A DNA stretch of 64,000 nucleotides from positions 62,001 to 126,000 of the forward strand of contig JARXAE010000015.1 in assembly GCA_029866005.1 (NCBI GenBank), written 5' to 3'. This DNA is from Fimbriimonas sp. GTDB lineage: Bacteria > Armatimonadota > Fimbriimonadia > Fimbriimonadales > Fimbriimonadaceae. Every line of letters starts with the position of its first letter. Within the stretch, counting starts at the first letter, position 1. Positions 56,816 through 64,000 of this stretch are shown one piece after another. A program made the position numbers and the translations under genes. The notes beneath the pieces are model-generated. The model ran no database searches. It worked only from the letters and a program-made list of their open reading frames with translations, and was not told where the DNA came from.

Positions 56816-58144
56816 TTAGCTTGCTAGCTTTTCAAACAGCGCTGCTTCCAACTTCCCTCGAACCTCGTCAATCGTGATCTTCTCAAGAACCTCGGCCGCA
56901 AACGCGTAAACCAAAAGTCCCTGAGCCTCCGCCAGAGGAATTCCTCGGGCGCGAAGATAGAACAGAGCATCCTCTCGGAGCTGACCGATGGTCGCGCCGT
57001 GGGTGCATTTGACGTCGTCGGCGAAGATTTCAAGCTGGGGCTTGGTGTTCATCGTCGCGGTGGGTGAGAGCAGGATCGCCTGGTTGGTTTGCTTCGCGTC
57101 GGTCTTCTGGGCGTCTTCGTAAACGAAGATCTTGCCGTTGAAGACGCCAACGCCGTTGTCCTTCAGGATCGATTTGTAGACCTCGAACGACTGGCAGTTT
57201 GGCTGCGCGTGGTCGATTCGGGTGTGGTTGTCGATGATCTGTGATCCGGCGGCGACGTTCGCGCTGTTGAGCCAGGTTTCGCAGTGCTCACCACCAACGT
57301 AGGCGTTGATGTCGCAGCGCGACACCGATGCCCCAAAGTTGATATTGTTCGATGTGTAAACCGAGGTAGTTGCTTGGTCAACAAAGATGTTGGCAATGTG
57401 CGTCGATGCCAGGCTCTCGTTCTGAAGCCGGTTATGCTCGAGCCGTGCTGAGGCGGCCAACCGAACCTCGGTTACCGGAATCGTCACTCCGTTACCAGCA
57501 AAAGTGACGTAAGACTCAATCACCTTCGCCTCTGCGTTTTCACCCAAAACGATCAGGATACGGGGAAATGAGAGAGCAGCGACTTCTGAAGCCGAAACAA
57601 CGTGGACGATATGAATCGTTCTCTCGACAGCAACATTCTTCTCGAGGAAGACCAAGGTCCCGTCGCCGAGATAGGCCGTGTTGAGATCAACAAAACGGAG
57701 GTCGTTAGTCGAGCCGAGACGTCCGTCGAAATGAGCAATCGAGCCGAGATGTGCTTTTATGTCATCTTCAAATTCGGTGGCCTCGCTGAACGAGCCAATG
57801 TAAGCCCCGTTCGGGAGCGAGTCAGTTGAAGACAAATCGGGCGCAAACTGCCCGTTTACAAAAACGACGGTGATCGCATCAACATCGCCAAGCAAAAGCC
57901 CCGAAACATCTTCCCGCGTCAGGTTGGCACCGTATCCGAAGCGGTACTTCGTCTCGGTCAGAGCGTGAAGAGGAGTGTATTTGAACTCCTCGTCGCGAGT
58001 CGTCGGAATGCCCGACTCTCGATAGCGACGAATCGCCGCCGCCCGAAGCTCTTCAAACCCAGGTAAGCCATCAACAGTAAGAACCGGCAACAGCTCGTCG
58101 TAAGCTGCGACCAGGGGATCTGAGCTCAAAGAAGTCGCCGTCAT
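56816..58144 (-). CDS. sufD: Iron-sulfur cluster assembly protein SufD
   Basis: A 442-residue SufB/SufD-family protein. It has GIPTTRDEEFKYTPLHAL, VTIPVTEVRLAASARLEHNRLQ and the conserved core with IDHAQPNCQSFEVYKSILKDN, GKIFVYEDAQKTDAKQTNQAILLSP (about residues 322-346), KCTHGATIGQ with the conserved Cys-Thr-His and a late YLRARGIPLAEAQGLLV. In the SufBCD scaffold complex it partners SufB and SufC. It overlaps sufC by four bases (ATGA). sufB is not next to this pair in the window. Confidence 0.93.
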   Translation of the reverse strand: MTATSLSSDPLVAAYDELLPVLTVDGLPGFEELRAAAIRRYRESGIPTTRDEEFKYTPLHALTETKYRFGYGANLTREDVSGLLLGDVDAITVVFVNGQFAPDLSSTDSLPNGAYIGSFSEATEFEDDIKAHLGSIAHFDGRLGSTNDLRFVDLNTAYLGDGTLVFLEKNVAVERTIHIVHVVSASEVAALSFPRILIVLGENAEAKVIESYVTFAGNGVTIPVTEVRLAASARLEHNRLQNESLASTHIANIFVDQATTSVYTSNNINFGASVSRCDINAYVGGEHCETWLNSANVAAGSQIIDNHTRIDHAQPNCQSFEVYKSILKDNGVGVFNGKIFVYEDAQKTDAKQTNQAILLSPTATMNTKPQLEIFADDVKCTHGATIGQLREDALFYLRARGIPLAEAQGLLVYAFAAEVLEKITIDEVRGKLEAALFEKLAS

Positions 58145-58899
58145 GCGCGCGCCGCCACTTCCTCTTTAATGAAGTCGTAACCCTTTTCTTCAAGCTCAAG
58201 GGCAAGCTCTTTGCCGCCCGACTTGACGATGCGACCATCCATCAAAACGTGGACGAAGTCAGGAACGATGTAGTCGAGAAGTCGCTGGTAGTGGGTGATC
58301 ACCAAGATCCCCCGATCTCCGCCGCGAAGGGCGTTGACGCCGTTTGCAACGATCTTCAAAGCGTCGATATCCAGACCTGAGTCAGTCTCGTCCAGAACAC
58401 AGAACTTCGGATCAAGCATCGCCATCTGGAAGATTTCGTTGCGTTTCTTTTCGCCGCCGCTAAATCCTTCGTTAACTGAGCGGGAAAGCATTGCCGGATC
58501 GAGCTCCATCAAAGCCGCCTTTTCCTTAACCAAAGCCATGAACTCCTTCGGAGGCATATCTTCTTGACCGTGATACTTGCGGATCGCGTTGATTGCCGAG
58601 CGAAGGAAATAGGTGTTGGTGACTCCCGGAATCTCGACTGGATACTGGAACGCAAGGAAAAGCCCTTCCGCCGCCCGCTCATCCGGCTCGAGTTCAAGCA
58701 AATCTTGCTCAAAAAGCTCAACCGAACCGCCCGTCACCTCATAGTCCGATCGACCGGCAAGAACCGAAGCCAAGGTCGACTTACCAGACCCGTTGGGACC
58801 CATGATCGCATGAACCTCACCTGGGTTAATGGTCAAATTGATACCCTTCAGGATTTCTTTTTCTTCAACGCGCGCAGAGAGGTCTGTAATTGTCAGCAT
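58141..58899 (-). CDS. sufC: Iron-sulfur cluster assembly ATPase SufC
   Basis: A 252-residue ABC-type ATPase from ATG 58899. Walker A GPNGSGKST, signature FSGGEKKRNEIFQ, Walker B CVLDETDSGLD and His-switch VITHYQRLLDYI are all SufC-specific variants. It energises the SufBCD scaffold in the cytoplasm. It is the first gene of sufC-sufD; the clostripain-like gene starts divergently about 100 bases away. Confidence 0.95.
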   Translation of the reverse strand: MLTITDLSARVEEKEILKGINLTINPGEVHAIMGPNGSGKSTLASVLAGRSDYEVTGGSVELFEQDLLELEPDERAAEGLFLAFQYPVEIPGVTNTYFLRSAINAIRKYHGQEDMPPKEFMALVKEKAALMELDPAMLSRSVNEGFSGGEKKRNEIFQMAMLDPKFCVLDETDSGLDIDALKIVANGVNALRGGDRGILVITHYQRLLDYIVPDFVHVLMDGRIVKSGGKELALELEEKGYDFIKEEVAARA

Positions 58900-58938
58900 G
58901 GGGTGCAAATGGTTCCTACGTATCATTGAGAATGAAAG

Positions 58939-58954
58939 TTGACTAAAAAGTCAA
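58939..58954. promoter_or_regulatory. Palindrome between sufC and the clostripain-like gene
   Basis: TTGACT-AAAA-AGTCAA, a perfect 6-bp inverted repeat in the divergent intergenic region. It could be an operator for either gene; no known regulator binding site is matched with confidence. Confidence 0.35.
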
Positions 58955-58995
58955 GGTTGACATTTGACGAACCCAGACTGCGTAGTAGTCGTCAT

Positions 58996-60795
58996 ATGAG
59001 ATACTTCGGGATTCTTATGCGCCACCGCCTCTCTTTGATCGGATTTGTGATTCTTTTGATCGCTCTTATTGGTTGCGGCGGCGGAAGCGGACCCGGAGGT
59101 TCAACGGGGCTGAACTATCGTACGAACTGGACCCTCAACGGTTCGCCTGGACAGCTTTCGGGTCAATCTCAGCGCATCACAGTTCGAGACATGAACGGGG
59201 TAGACGTCACCAATGCCGTCCTTCGCAACCCCTCCGCAGGTACTGAGTCAGTTAACTTTTCCATCGCCAGCGGTAACTATCAAGTAATCGTCCAGCTGTT
59301 CTCCGGCTCAAATGCCGACGGAACACTGATCGGAGAAATCCGAAAGCGAATCTCGCTCAGCGGTTCGATGACCATGAATTCTGCCGTCGGGACCGCGATC
59401 AGCTCGATCGAAGTCTCACCCACAAACGCAACTGTACAAGTGGGTCGCGGAGAGGTCTTCGTGGCTGGCGGTCTTAACTCTGCCGGAACCTCAACCTTCA
59501 TCGCCCCTAGTTCGCTCAACTGGACCGCTCTCGGGGGAGTTGGGACCGTGACCTCAGACGGCAGTTTCTCGGCTACCGCCACTGGTTCCGGAACCGTTCG
59601 CGCCACCTACAGCCCGCTCGCCATGAACGGGTCGGCTCTCGTCACTACAACTCCGAGCGGGGCGACTAAGAAGAAGTGGACCATCCTGGTTTTTCTTAAT
59701 GCGGCCAACGATCTTCAATCGTTCTCGCAACTCAATGTGAACCAGATGGAGCAGGTCGCATCCAATCCAGACGTTCGAATCGTCGTCCAGTGGAAAAACT
59801 ACCCAACCGCGTTTTCTGGCGGCCTTTTCGATGGCACTCGGCGCTACTTGGTGAAGCCAGATACCACCAGTGCAATTGCGTCCGAAATGCTTCAGGACAT
59901 GGGCACCACGGTCGATATGGGTTCGCCCCAAACCCTCAACCAGTTCATTCAATGGGGCAAAGCCAACTATCCGGCTGATCGTTATGGAATCGTGATCTGG
60001 AACCACGGCAACGGCTGGCTCCGCTCTCCCGCGAAGGCCGAGTCGCGGGCCGTTAGCTACGACGATGAGAAGGGAACTTCGATCCAGATTTGGGATCTCA
60101 ACCAAGCCTTTGGATCCGAACAGTTCGACTTTATCGCTTGGGACTGCAGTTTGATGCAGATGTTTGAGGTCGCATACGAAATCAGAGGCAATACCAAGTA
60201 CGTTGTTGGTTCTGAGGAGTCTCCTCCCGGCGAAGGATATCCCTACCAGTTGGTCTTCAACAAATTCAGAGACAATCCGGACGACACAACCTTAAACCTG
60301 TGCAAAGGCTTTGTGGATGGCCCCCTCGCGGTGACTGCCTACCAGCTGCGTAAGATCACGCAGTCGGTTCTCGACACCTCCCAGTTCGCGCCTTTGGCTA
60401 CCGCGCTCTCAACGTTCGGAACAGAGTTGAACACGAACAGCGTTGCGCTCACATCGCTCATCACTTCAACTCGTTCATCTGCACAATCATTCAGCCCGAC
60501 ATCGACTCGGCACTACCGAGATCTACTCGATGTCGCCAAACGAATCGAGCTTGGAACAACGCTCCCAGGTGTTCTTTCTTCGATCACCGCGCTCAAATCC
60601 GCCGCCGCAAACGCGATCGTTTATGAAGGCCATAACTCGAACTCCGCCAACGCAACCGGACTTGCCATTGACTTCTCGCCTGCCTCGACATTCAATGCGG
60701 CGGATTCCTTGGGAAATGTCCGAGCCACCGACTATGCCAAGCTGAAACTCGCTCAAGACACCCAATGGAACGAGTTCTTGACCATCGCTCCATAA
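58996..60795 (+). CDS. Clostripain-like (C11) peptidase lipoprotein
   Basis: A 599-residue protein from ATG 58996; ATG 59017 is also possible and TTG 58939 overlaps the palindrome. The signal peptide ends in a lipobox (LLIALIGC), so it is lipid-anchored. Residues about 30-220 form beta-rich, Ig-like domains (SIEVSPTNATVQVGRGEVFV). The peptidase domain begins at about 228 (KKWTILVFLNAANDLQSF). The likely catalytic pair is His in YGIVIWNHGNGW and Cys in FDFIAWDCSLMQ. Clostripain family members cleave after Arg or Lys and may self-process. Stands alone; likely degrades or matures surface proteins. Confidence 0.88.
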   Translation: MRYFGILMRHRLSLIGFVILLIALIGCGGGSGPGGSTGLNYRTNWTLNGSPGQLSGQSQRITVRDMNGVDVTNAVLRNPSAGTESVNFSIASGNYQVIVQLFSGSNADGTLIGEIRKRISLSGSMTMNSAVGTAISSIEVSPTNATVQVGRGEVFVAGGLNSAGTSTFIAPSSLNWTALGGVGTVTSDGSFSATATGSGTVRATYSPLAMNGSALVTTTPSGATKKKWTILVFLNAANDLQSFSQLNVNQMEQVASNPDVRIVVQWKNYPTAFSGGLFDGTRRYLVKPDTTSAIASEMLQDMGTTVDMGSPQTLNQFIQWGKANYPADRYGIVIWNHGNGWLRSPAKAESRAVSYDDEKGTSIQIWDLNQAFGSEQFDFIAWDCSLMQMFEVAYEIRGNTKYVVGSEESPPGEGYPYQLVFNKFRDNPDDTTLNLCKGFVDGPLAVTAYQLRKITQSVLDTSQFAPLATALSTFGTELNTNSVALTSLITSTRSSAQSFSPTSTRHYRDLLDVAKRIELGTTLPGVLSSITALKSAAANAIVYEGHNSNSANATGLAIDFSPASTFNAADSLGNVRATDYAKLKLAQDTQWNEFLTIAP

Positions 60796-60989
60796 AAAAA
60801 GGGCCCGCAACAGAGGCGGGCCCGATGGGCTTGGAGGGTTTTTCGTCCGGACTCTCGTAGGGTAAGCGGTCCGGATCTTGTTTTCGATGCCAACGGAGGC
60901 AAACCCGCTGACATATGAAGAATTCCGCACAATCCATGCCCAAACTTCCGCGTTGTTACTGGGCTGCCCCAAAGCTGGCAAAATGGCGG
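60796..60989. other. Intergenic region with a strong hairpin
   Basis: GGGCCCGC/GCGGGCCC with a 7-base loop lies at 60801-60823. On the minus strand it is followed by seven T, so it best serves the Eis-like gene; on the plus strand it follows the peptidase gene, with GGGTTTTTC about 20 bases later. The palindromic TCCGGA occurs twice (about 60848 and 60872). No gene is visible. Confidence 0.6.
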
Positions 60990-62135
60990 TCAGAAGGCAT
61001 CTAGACAGCAAACAGGCTGAGCTGAAAGCAATCCGGACGCGCCAAGTAAATCTGCATCGGAACGAACCTCGATCAACCCGTTGAGTGCCAAATCCATCAG
61101 CCCTGGCTGCCCCATAAACGCCTGCGAGAACTGACGAATGTCCATCACCAGACCGGCTTTCGAAGCGGGAACGACCGACACCCCCTCGGGCGAATACTCG
61201 ACCCACCAGGGACCCTGATTCTCAGTAAAGTGCTCATCCACAACCTCGATCGTAAAGGATCCTGAGGTTTGGGGCTTCAAGGTCGAAAGCGCTTTAGGCA
61301 CATTTAAGACCCTCCACATCAAGAACCCCGACCCAGCGTTCAGTTCCGCCCCACGGTCCCAATGCTTTGCCCGATACGGCGAATCCGACGGTTCAACCCA
61401 ACTCAAGTGAGTCTTGTTGATGCCAATTCCACTCAGCACGCTCAGCAATGACTCGTACCCGGGTTGAGTCGTCCAGACAAACTCATCCACCTTCTGCTCC
61501 ACCCAGAAGTTCCAATCGTGGGTCACGATTGCGTAAGCCTCAACGGGCTCCCCAACGGTGTAGATCGCCTTGTTCGAATCCAACTGAATGATTCGATCCC
61601 ACTGATTCTGAGGCCTCAGATTCATTCCGGACCGACGCCGTGCAAACGTCTCGTAACAATCCCTCACTTGGTCTCGGTCGGCAGCTCCCAACTTCGCCGT
61701 CGGCAGCGTCAACTCGAACCGGGGGAACCGGCCCATGTCAACCTTGATCCCGTATTTGTAACCTGCCACCTCGTAGCCAAACTTCCGATAGAACTTCTCA
61801 CTAAAGGCATAAAGAGAAGCCAACTCGTACCCTGCCTCACGGTAGTGGCGGATGCCGTGCTCCATCATCGCCTTGCCGACGCCATGCTGCCGCTCATGGG
61901 GCAAGACTGCAACGCCGGCAATCCCTGCGCATCGTAACTCCGCCTTTTCTCGTGTCACTACCATTGGCAACGACGCAAATGCCCCCACAATTCGCCCATC
62001 GATTCTGGCCGCAAATGCCTCGTCGTGCCGAGGCTTATCAGGTTCAATGGTCACCGGCGCGTTATCCCGATAGGTGGGACTCCAAACCTTGAAGAGCTCC
62101 TCAAGGTCGGTACACGGTTCAACACGCAGGCTCAT
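60990..62135 (-). CDS. Eis-like GNAT acetyltransferase
   Basis: A 381-residue protein with the three-part layout of Eis: N-terminal GNAT domain (RCAGIAGVAVLPHERQHGVGKAMM, with the acetyl-CoA loop; LYAFSEKFYRKFGYEVAG), a second partial GNAT domain (about 160-280), and a C-terminal SCP2-like domain (MWRVLNVPKALSTL, SFTIEVVDEHFTENQGPWWVEY). Members acetylate amines, including aminoglycosides in mycobacteria. The substrate here is unknown. It begins 10 bases after the upstream membrane-protein gene, so they share a transcript. Confidence 0.85.
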   Translation of the reverse strand: MSLRVEPCTDLEELFKVWSPTYRDNAPVTIEPDKPRHDEAFAARIDGRIVGAFASLPMVVTREKAELRCAGIAGVAVLPHERQHGVGKAMMEHGIRHYREAGYELASLYAFSEKFYRKFGYEVAGYKYGIKVDMGRFPRFELTLPTAKLGAADRDQVRDCYETFARRRSGMNLRPQNQWDRIIQLDSNKAIYTVGEPVEAYAIVTHDWNFWVEQKVDEFVWTTQPGYESLLSVLSGIGINKTHLSWVEPSDSPYRAKHWDRGAELNAGSGFLMWRVLNVPKALSTLKPQTSGSFTIEVVDEHFTENQGPWWVEYSPEGVSVVPASKAGLVMDIRQFSQAFMGQPGLMDLALNGLIEVRSDADLLGASGLLSAQPVCCLDAF

Positions 62136-62144
62136 TCGAGCAGT

Positions 62145-63605
62145 TTACTTGCCAAGCTCCGAAACGCTTAGACCGCGCCAATTTTTTGAGCCGTTCGCCT
62201 GTCGAGTCTCCCACTTCGCCAAGAGTTCACTCGAGCCCAGCCGACGGACCGCTGAATCGGCATCGAATCCTAAGTTCATGACCGTATCCACGTCCGGCTG
62301 GGCCCGGGTTAAGTTCACCGACGCAATCAAGCTATCCGGACGAATCACGTTCGTGACCAAAACCATCCCCATCAGGGATACGTAAGCCACATGCGGTACC
62401 GCTGATAACCTCCACTTCGACCCTAACCAGGCATAACCAGCGATAATCGCCATCAGTAGCCCCATCGACGCCGAAACATAAAACCGCAATGTTGAGAGCC
62501 CGTAGGCCGAGACATAAAGTCCCATGCGATACGCCGCCGAAGCCAGCATCAGCCCAAGTAATCCAGACATCGTCAGTACAACCCACCGCACCGGCTTCCG
62601 ATCTGCGACCGATGCTGTCCGCAGTGATTCTTGCCAAAACATCAGCATCGGAAGCGTCATCACCGCCACCGTTACCAGCTCAAAGAATCCTCGACGTGCG
62701 TAGTCAGCGTAGGAGAGATTCTCAGTCTTGAGAACGACATCGTTTCCTCCAAACAGGTACCTCGCTTGAAAGAGAACGAATAGGGCGAACAGCGCCCCAA
62801 CGCATCCAAAGAACGCTACAAATGCGCTGACCGCATCCTTGTTCGCGACTTTCAATCCGCCCGGAGCCGGTGGACCCTGGATCTCGATCCTCCGCGCCGA
62901 CTGAACGTCATAGATTGCGGGCCATGGGCTCGAGAACGAGGTCCCAACCGCCAGCGAAAGTTCCCTCGATACCATCATGAGCATGCCGCAAGACGCAAAC
63001 GAAACGGAGCCCAAGATGAGAACCCGTTGGCCAATCGTCTCCGAAGACGTCAGCCACTCCATCGAAATCGATCGTGCGAAGACCGGATCGGCCGAACTTA
63101 AAATCGCTCCAAAGACGATTAACGCAGGAATCGCCAGTGCGACCCCAGTCAGTGACCCAGTTGAAACTTTCAACCGATTCTCACCCCCGGATTTCCAGTC
63201 CGTCATTGATGGCAACAGGAAGGGAAGGAACGGCGCCACGAGAGAAGTCATCGGCCCAAGCAAAAGCGACTGGGCGGTCGAGAGAACCTGATTCTTCATT
63301 CCCCTCAACCCGAGCCAACCGATCACCGCGATGAGCAGGATCAGGTTCATCGCGTCTGTGCCCACTGAAGCCGAAAATCCAAATCCGAATGCCGCAATCC
63401 AAAGCGGCACATGGAGCATCCACTTGCTAAACCCTAGCTTCAGCTTGCCCATCTGCGTGAGTGCGAAGACCCCAATCGAGGTGGCTCCGGACAGAATCGC
63501 GAGATTAAGCCCTATCGAATCCGCCAGCAACAAATCCTGCGCCAGCACGCCGATGAGTAGCGCTAGCGAGACTACTCCGATAACCTCAGACTTGGGAACC
63601 TTCAT
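62145..63605 (-). CDS. Polytopic membrane protein, DUF4153/DUF4173-like
   Basis: A 486-residue protein with about 10-12 predicted membrane segments across its length (first at about 8-28, last at about 430-450). The stretch FGGNDVVLKTENLSYADYARRGFFELV, at about residues 274-300, is the typical YAxYARRGFFEL mark of DUF4153/DUF4173 proteins. Function unknown for the family. Ends with a soluble ~35-residue tail (FDADSAVRRLGSSELLAKWE). Shares an operon with the Eis-like gene downstream. Confidence 0.8.
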   Translation of the reverse strand: MKVPKSEVIGVVSLALLIGVLAQDLLLADSIGLNLAILSGATSIGVFALTQMGKLKLGFSKWMLHVPLWIAAFGFGFSASVGTDAMNLILLIAVIGWLGLRGMKNQVLSTAQSLLLGPMTSLVAPFLPFLLPSMTDWKSGGENRLKVSTGSLTGVALAIPALIVFGAILSSADPVFARSISMEWLTSSETIGQRVLILGSVSFASCGMLMMVSRELSLAVGTSFSSPWPAIYDVQSARRIEIQGPPAPGGLKVANKDAVSAFVAFFGCVGALFALFVLFQARYLFGGNDVVLKTENLSYADYARRGFFELVTVAVMTLPMLMFWQESLRTASVADRKPVRWVVLTMSGLLGLMLASAAYRMGLYVSAYGLSTLRFYVSASMGLLMAIIAGYAWLGSKWRLSAVPHVAYVSLMGMVLVTNVIRPDSLIASVNLTRAQPDVDTVMNLGFDADSAVRRLGSSELLAKWETRQANGSKNWRGLSVSELGK

Positions 63606-63663
63606 CGAACAATCGCAACAAACCGAGGCGTTTATCGGTTCCCAAGTCGAATTTCGCTGAAAT

Positions 63664-63693
63664 TCTCCAAAGATATGGAGATTCAGTTATAAT
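63664..63693 (+). promoter_or_regulatory. Possible promoter of the last pilin-like gene
   Basis: TATAAT at 63688-63693, with a 6-bp inverted repeat TCTCCA/TGGAGA (63664-63681) just before it. No good -35 hexamer is seen, so an activator may bind the repeat. Confidence 0.35.
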
Positions 63694-63757
63694 GCTGAAT
63701 GAGGACCGGTCCAATTCTCAACGGAGAGTAAGGAAGGAGCCCAATTAGGACCTCAAC

Positions 63758-64000
63758 ATGAAATCTTTACGAAAGGGATTCACCCTTATTGAATTGCTCG
63801 TTGTGATTGCAATTATCGCAATTCTCGCCGCCATCCTCTTCCCGGTCTTCGCCCAGGCGAAAGAAGCTGCCAAGAAGTCAGCAACCCTCAACACGATGAA
63901 GCAGATCGGTACTGCTGTCAACATCTACATGGCTGACTTTGACGATGGTATGCCAACTTGGAGCGAGTACTGGTACGACTACTACGTTAACTTCGCCGGA
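63758..64000 (+). CDS. Type IV pilin-like secreted protein, copy 6 (cut by the window end)
   Basis: The first 81 codons, open to the window end. Leader MKSLRKG^FTLIELL, with the usual Gly at -1 unlike the other five local copies, then the same helix and [22 protein letters not shown] lies 9 bases before the ATG. The remaining part, including any DGHAK motif, is outside the window. Confidence 0.85.
   Translation, partial: MKSLRKGFTLIELLVVIAIIAILAAILFPVFAQAKEAAKKSATLNTMKQIGTAVNIYMADFDDGMPTWSEYWYDYYVNFAG

Overview
The window looks like a chromosomal segment of an Armatimonadota (Fimbriimonadia-like) bacterium. This is inferred, not searched. The main clue is a family of secreted pilin-like proteins that share an almost invariant N-terminus (A/G^[16 protein letters not shown], then FPVFAQAK) and mostly a late DGHAK motif. 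It carries housekeeping genes, many secreted or lipid-anchored proteins, and one complete type II secretion / type IV pilus-type locus. I found no tRNA, rRNA, CRISPR array, transposase or phage module.

Layout: 1-3.1 kb, the end of a Gfo/Idh/MocA-type gene, a DsbA-like/RibD-C fusion and an FtsX-type ABC exporter. 3.4-6.1 kb, S-adenosylmethionine decarboxylase and two glycosyltransferases. 6.1-12.1 kb, a beta-propeller phosphoesterase, three tandem pilin-like genes and a small lipoprotein. 12-17.8 kb, an RNA methyltransferase, a 59-residue membrane protein, a PilV/PilW/PilX-like minor pilin set, a polysaccharide deacetylase and a glycosyltransferase. 17.8-20.8 kb, a CIRCE-controlled groES / four-helix-bundle protein / groEL operon. 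20.8-23.3 kb, a secreted two-gene cassette. 23.4-28.8 kb, a truncated AAA ATPase, a FadN-type beta-oxidation enzyme, infC-rpmI-rplT (infC probably starts at AUC) and homogentisate dioxygenase.

28.8-40.6 kb is a 12-gene reverse-strand run in the order gspE-F-G-H-I-J-K, a PilM/PilN fusion, PilO-like, PilP/GspC-like, secretin and a small secreted protein. 40.7-44.6 kb holds a sulfatase and a second copy of the secreted two-gene cassette; its first gene is interrupted at a run of 13 G on the coding strand. 44.6-52.7 kb carries tuf and rpsL-rpsG-fusA, separated by pilin-like, lipoprotein, cupin and acetyltransferase genes. 52.8-63.6 kb has two small secreted proteins, a PRC-barrel protein, a UbiD-family decarboxylase, sufC-sufD without sufB, a clostripain-like lipoprotein, an Eis-like acetyltransferase and a DUF4153-type membrane protein. 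The window ends inside another pilin-like gene.

The type II-like machine and its prepilin processing could serve the many prepilin-like proteins made here. The strongest candidates for something undescribed are the duplicated secreted cassette with its homopolymer switch, the extra protein inside the groES-groEL operon, and the pilin-like/lipoprotein pairs.
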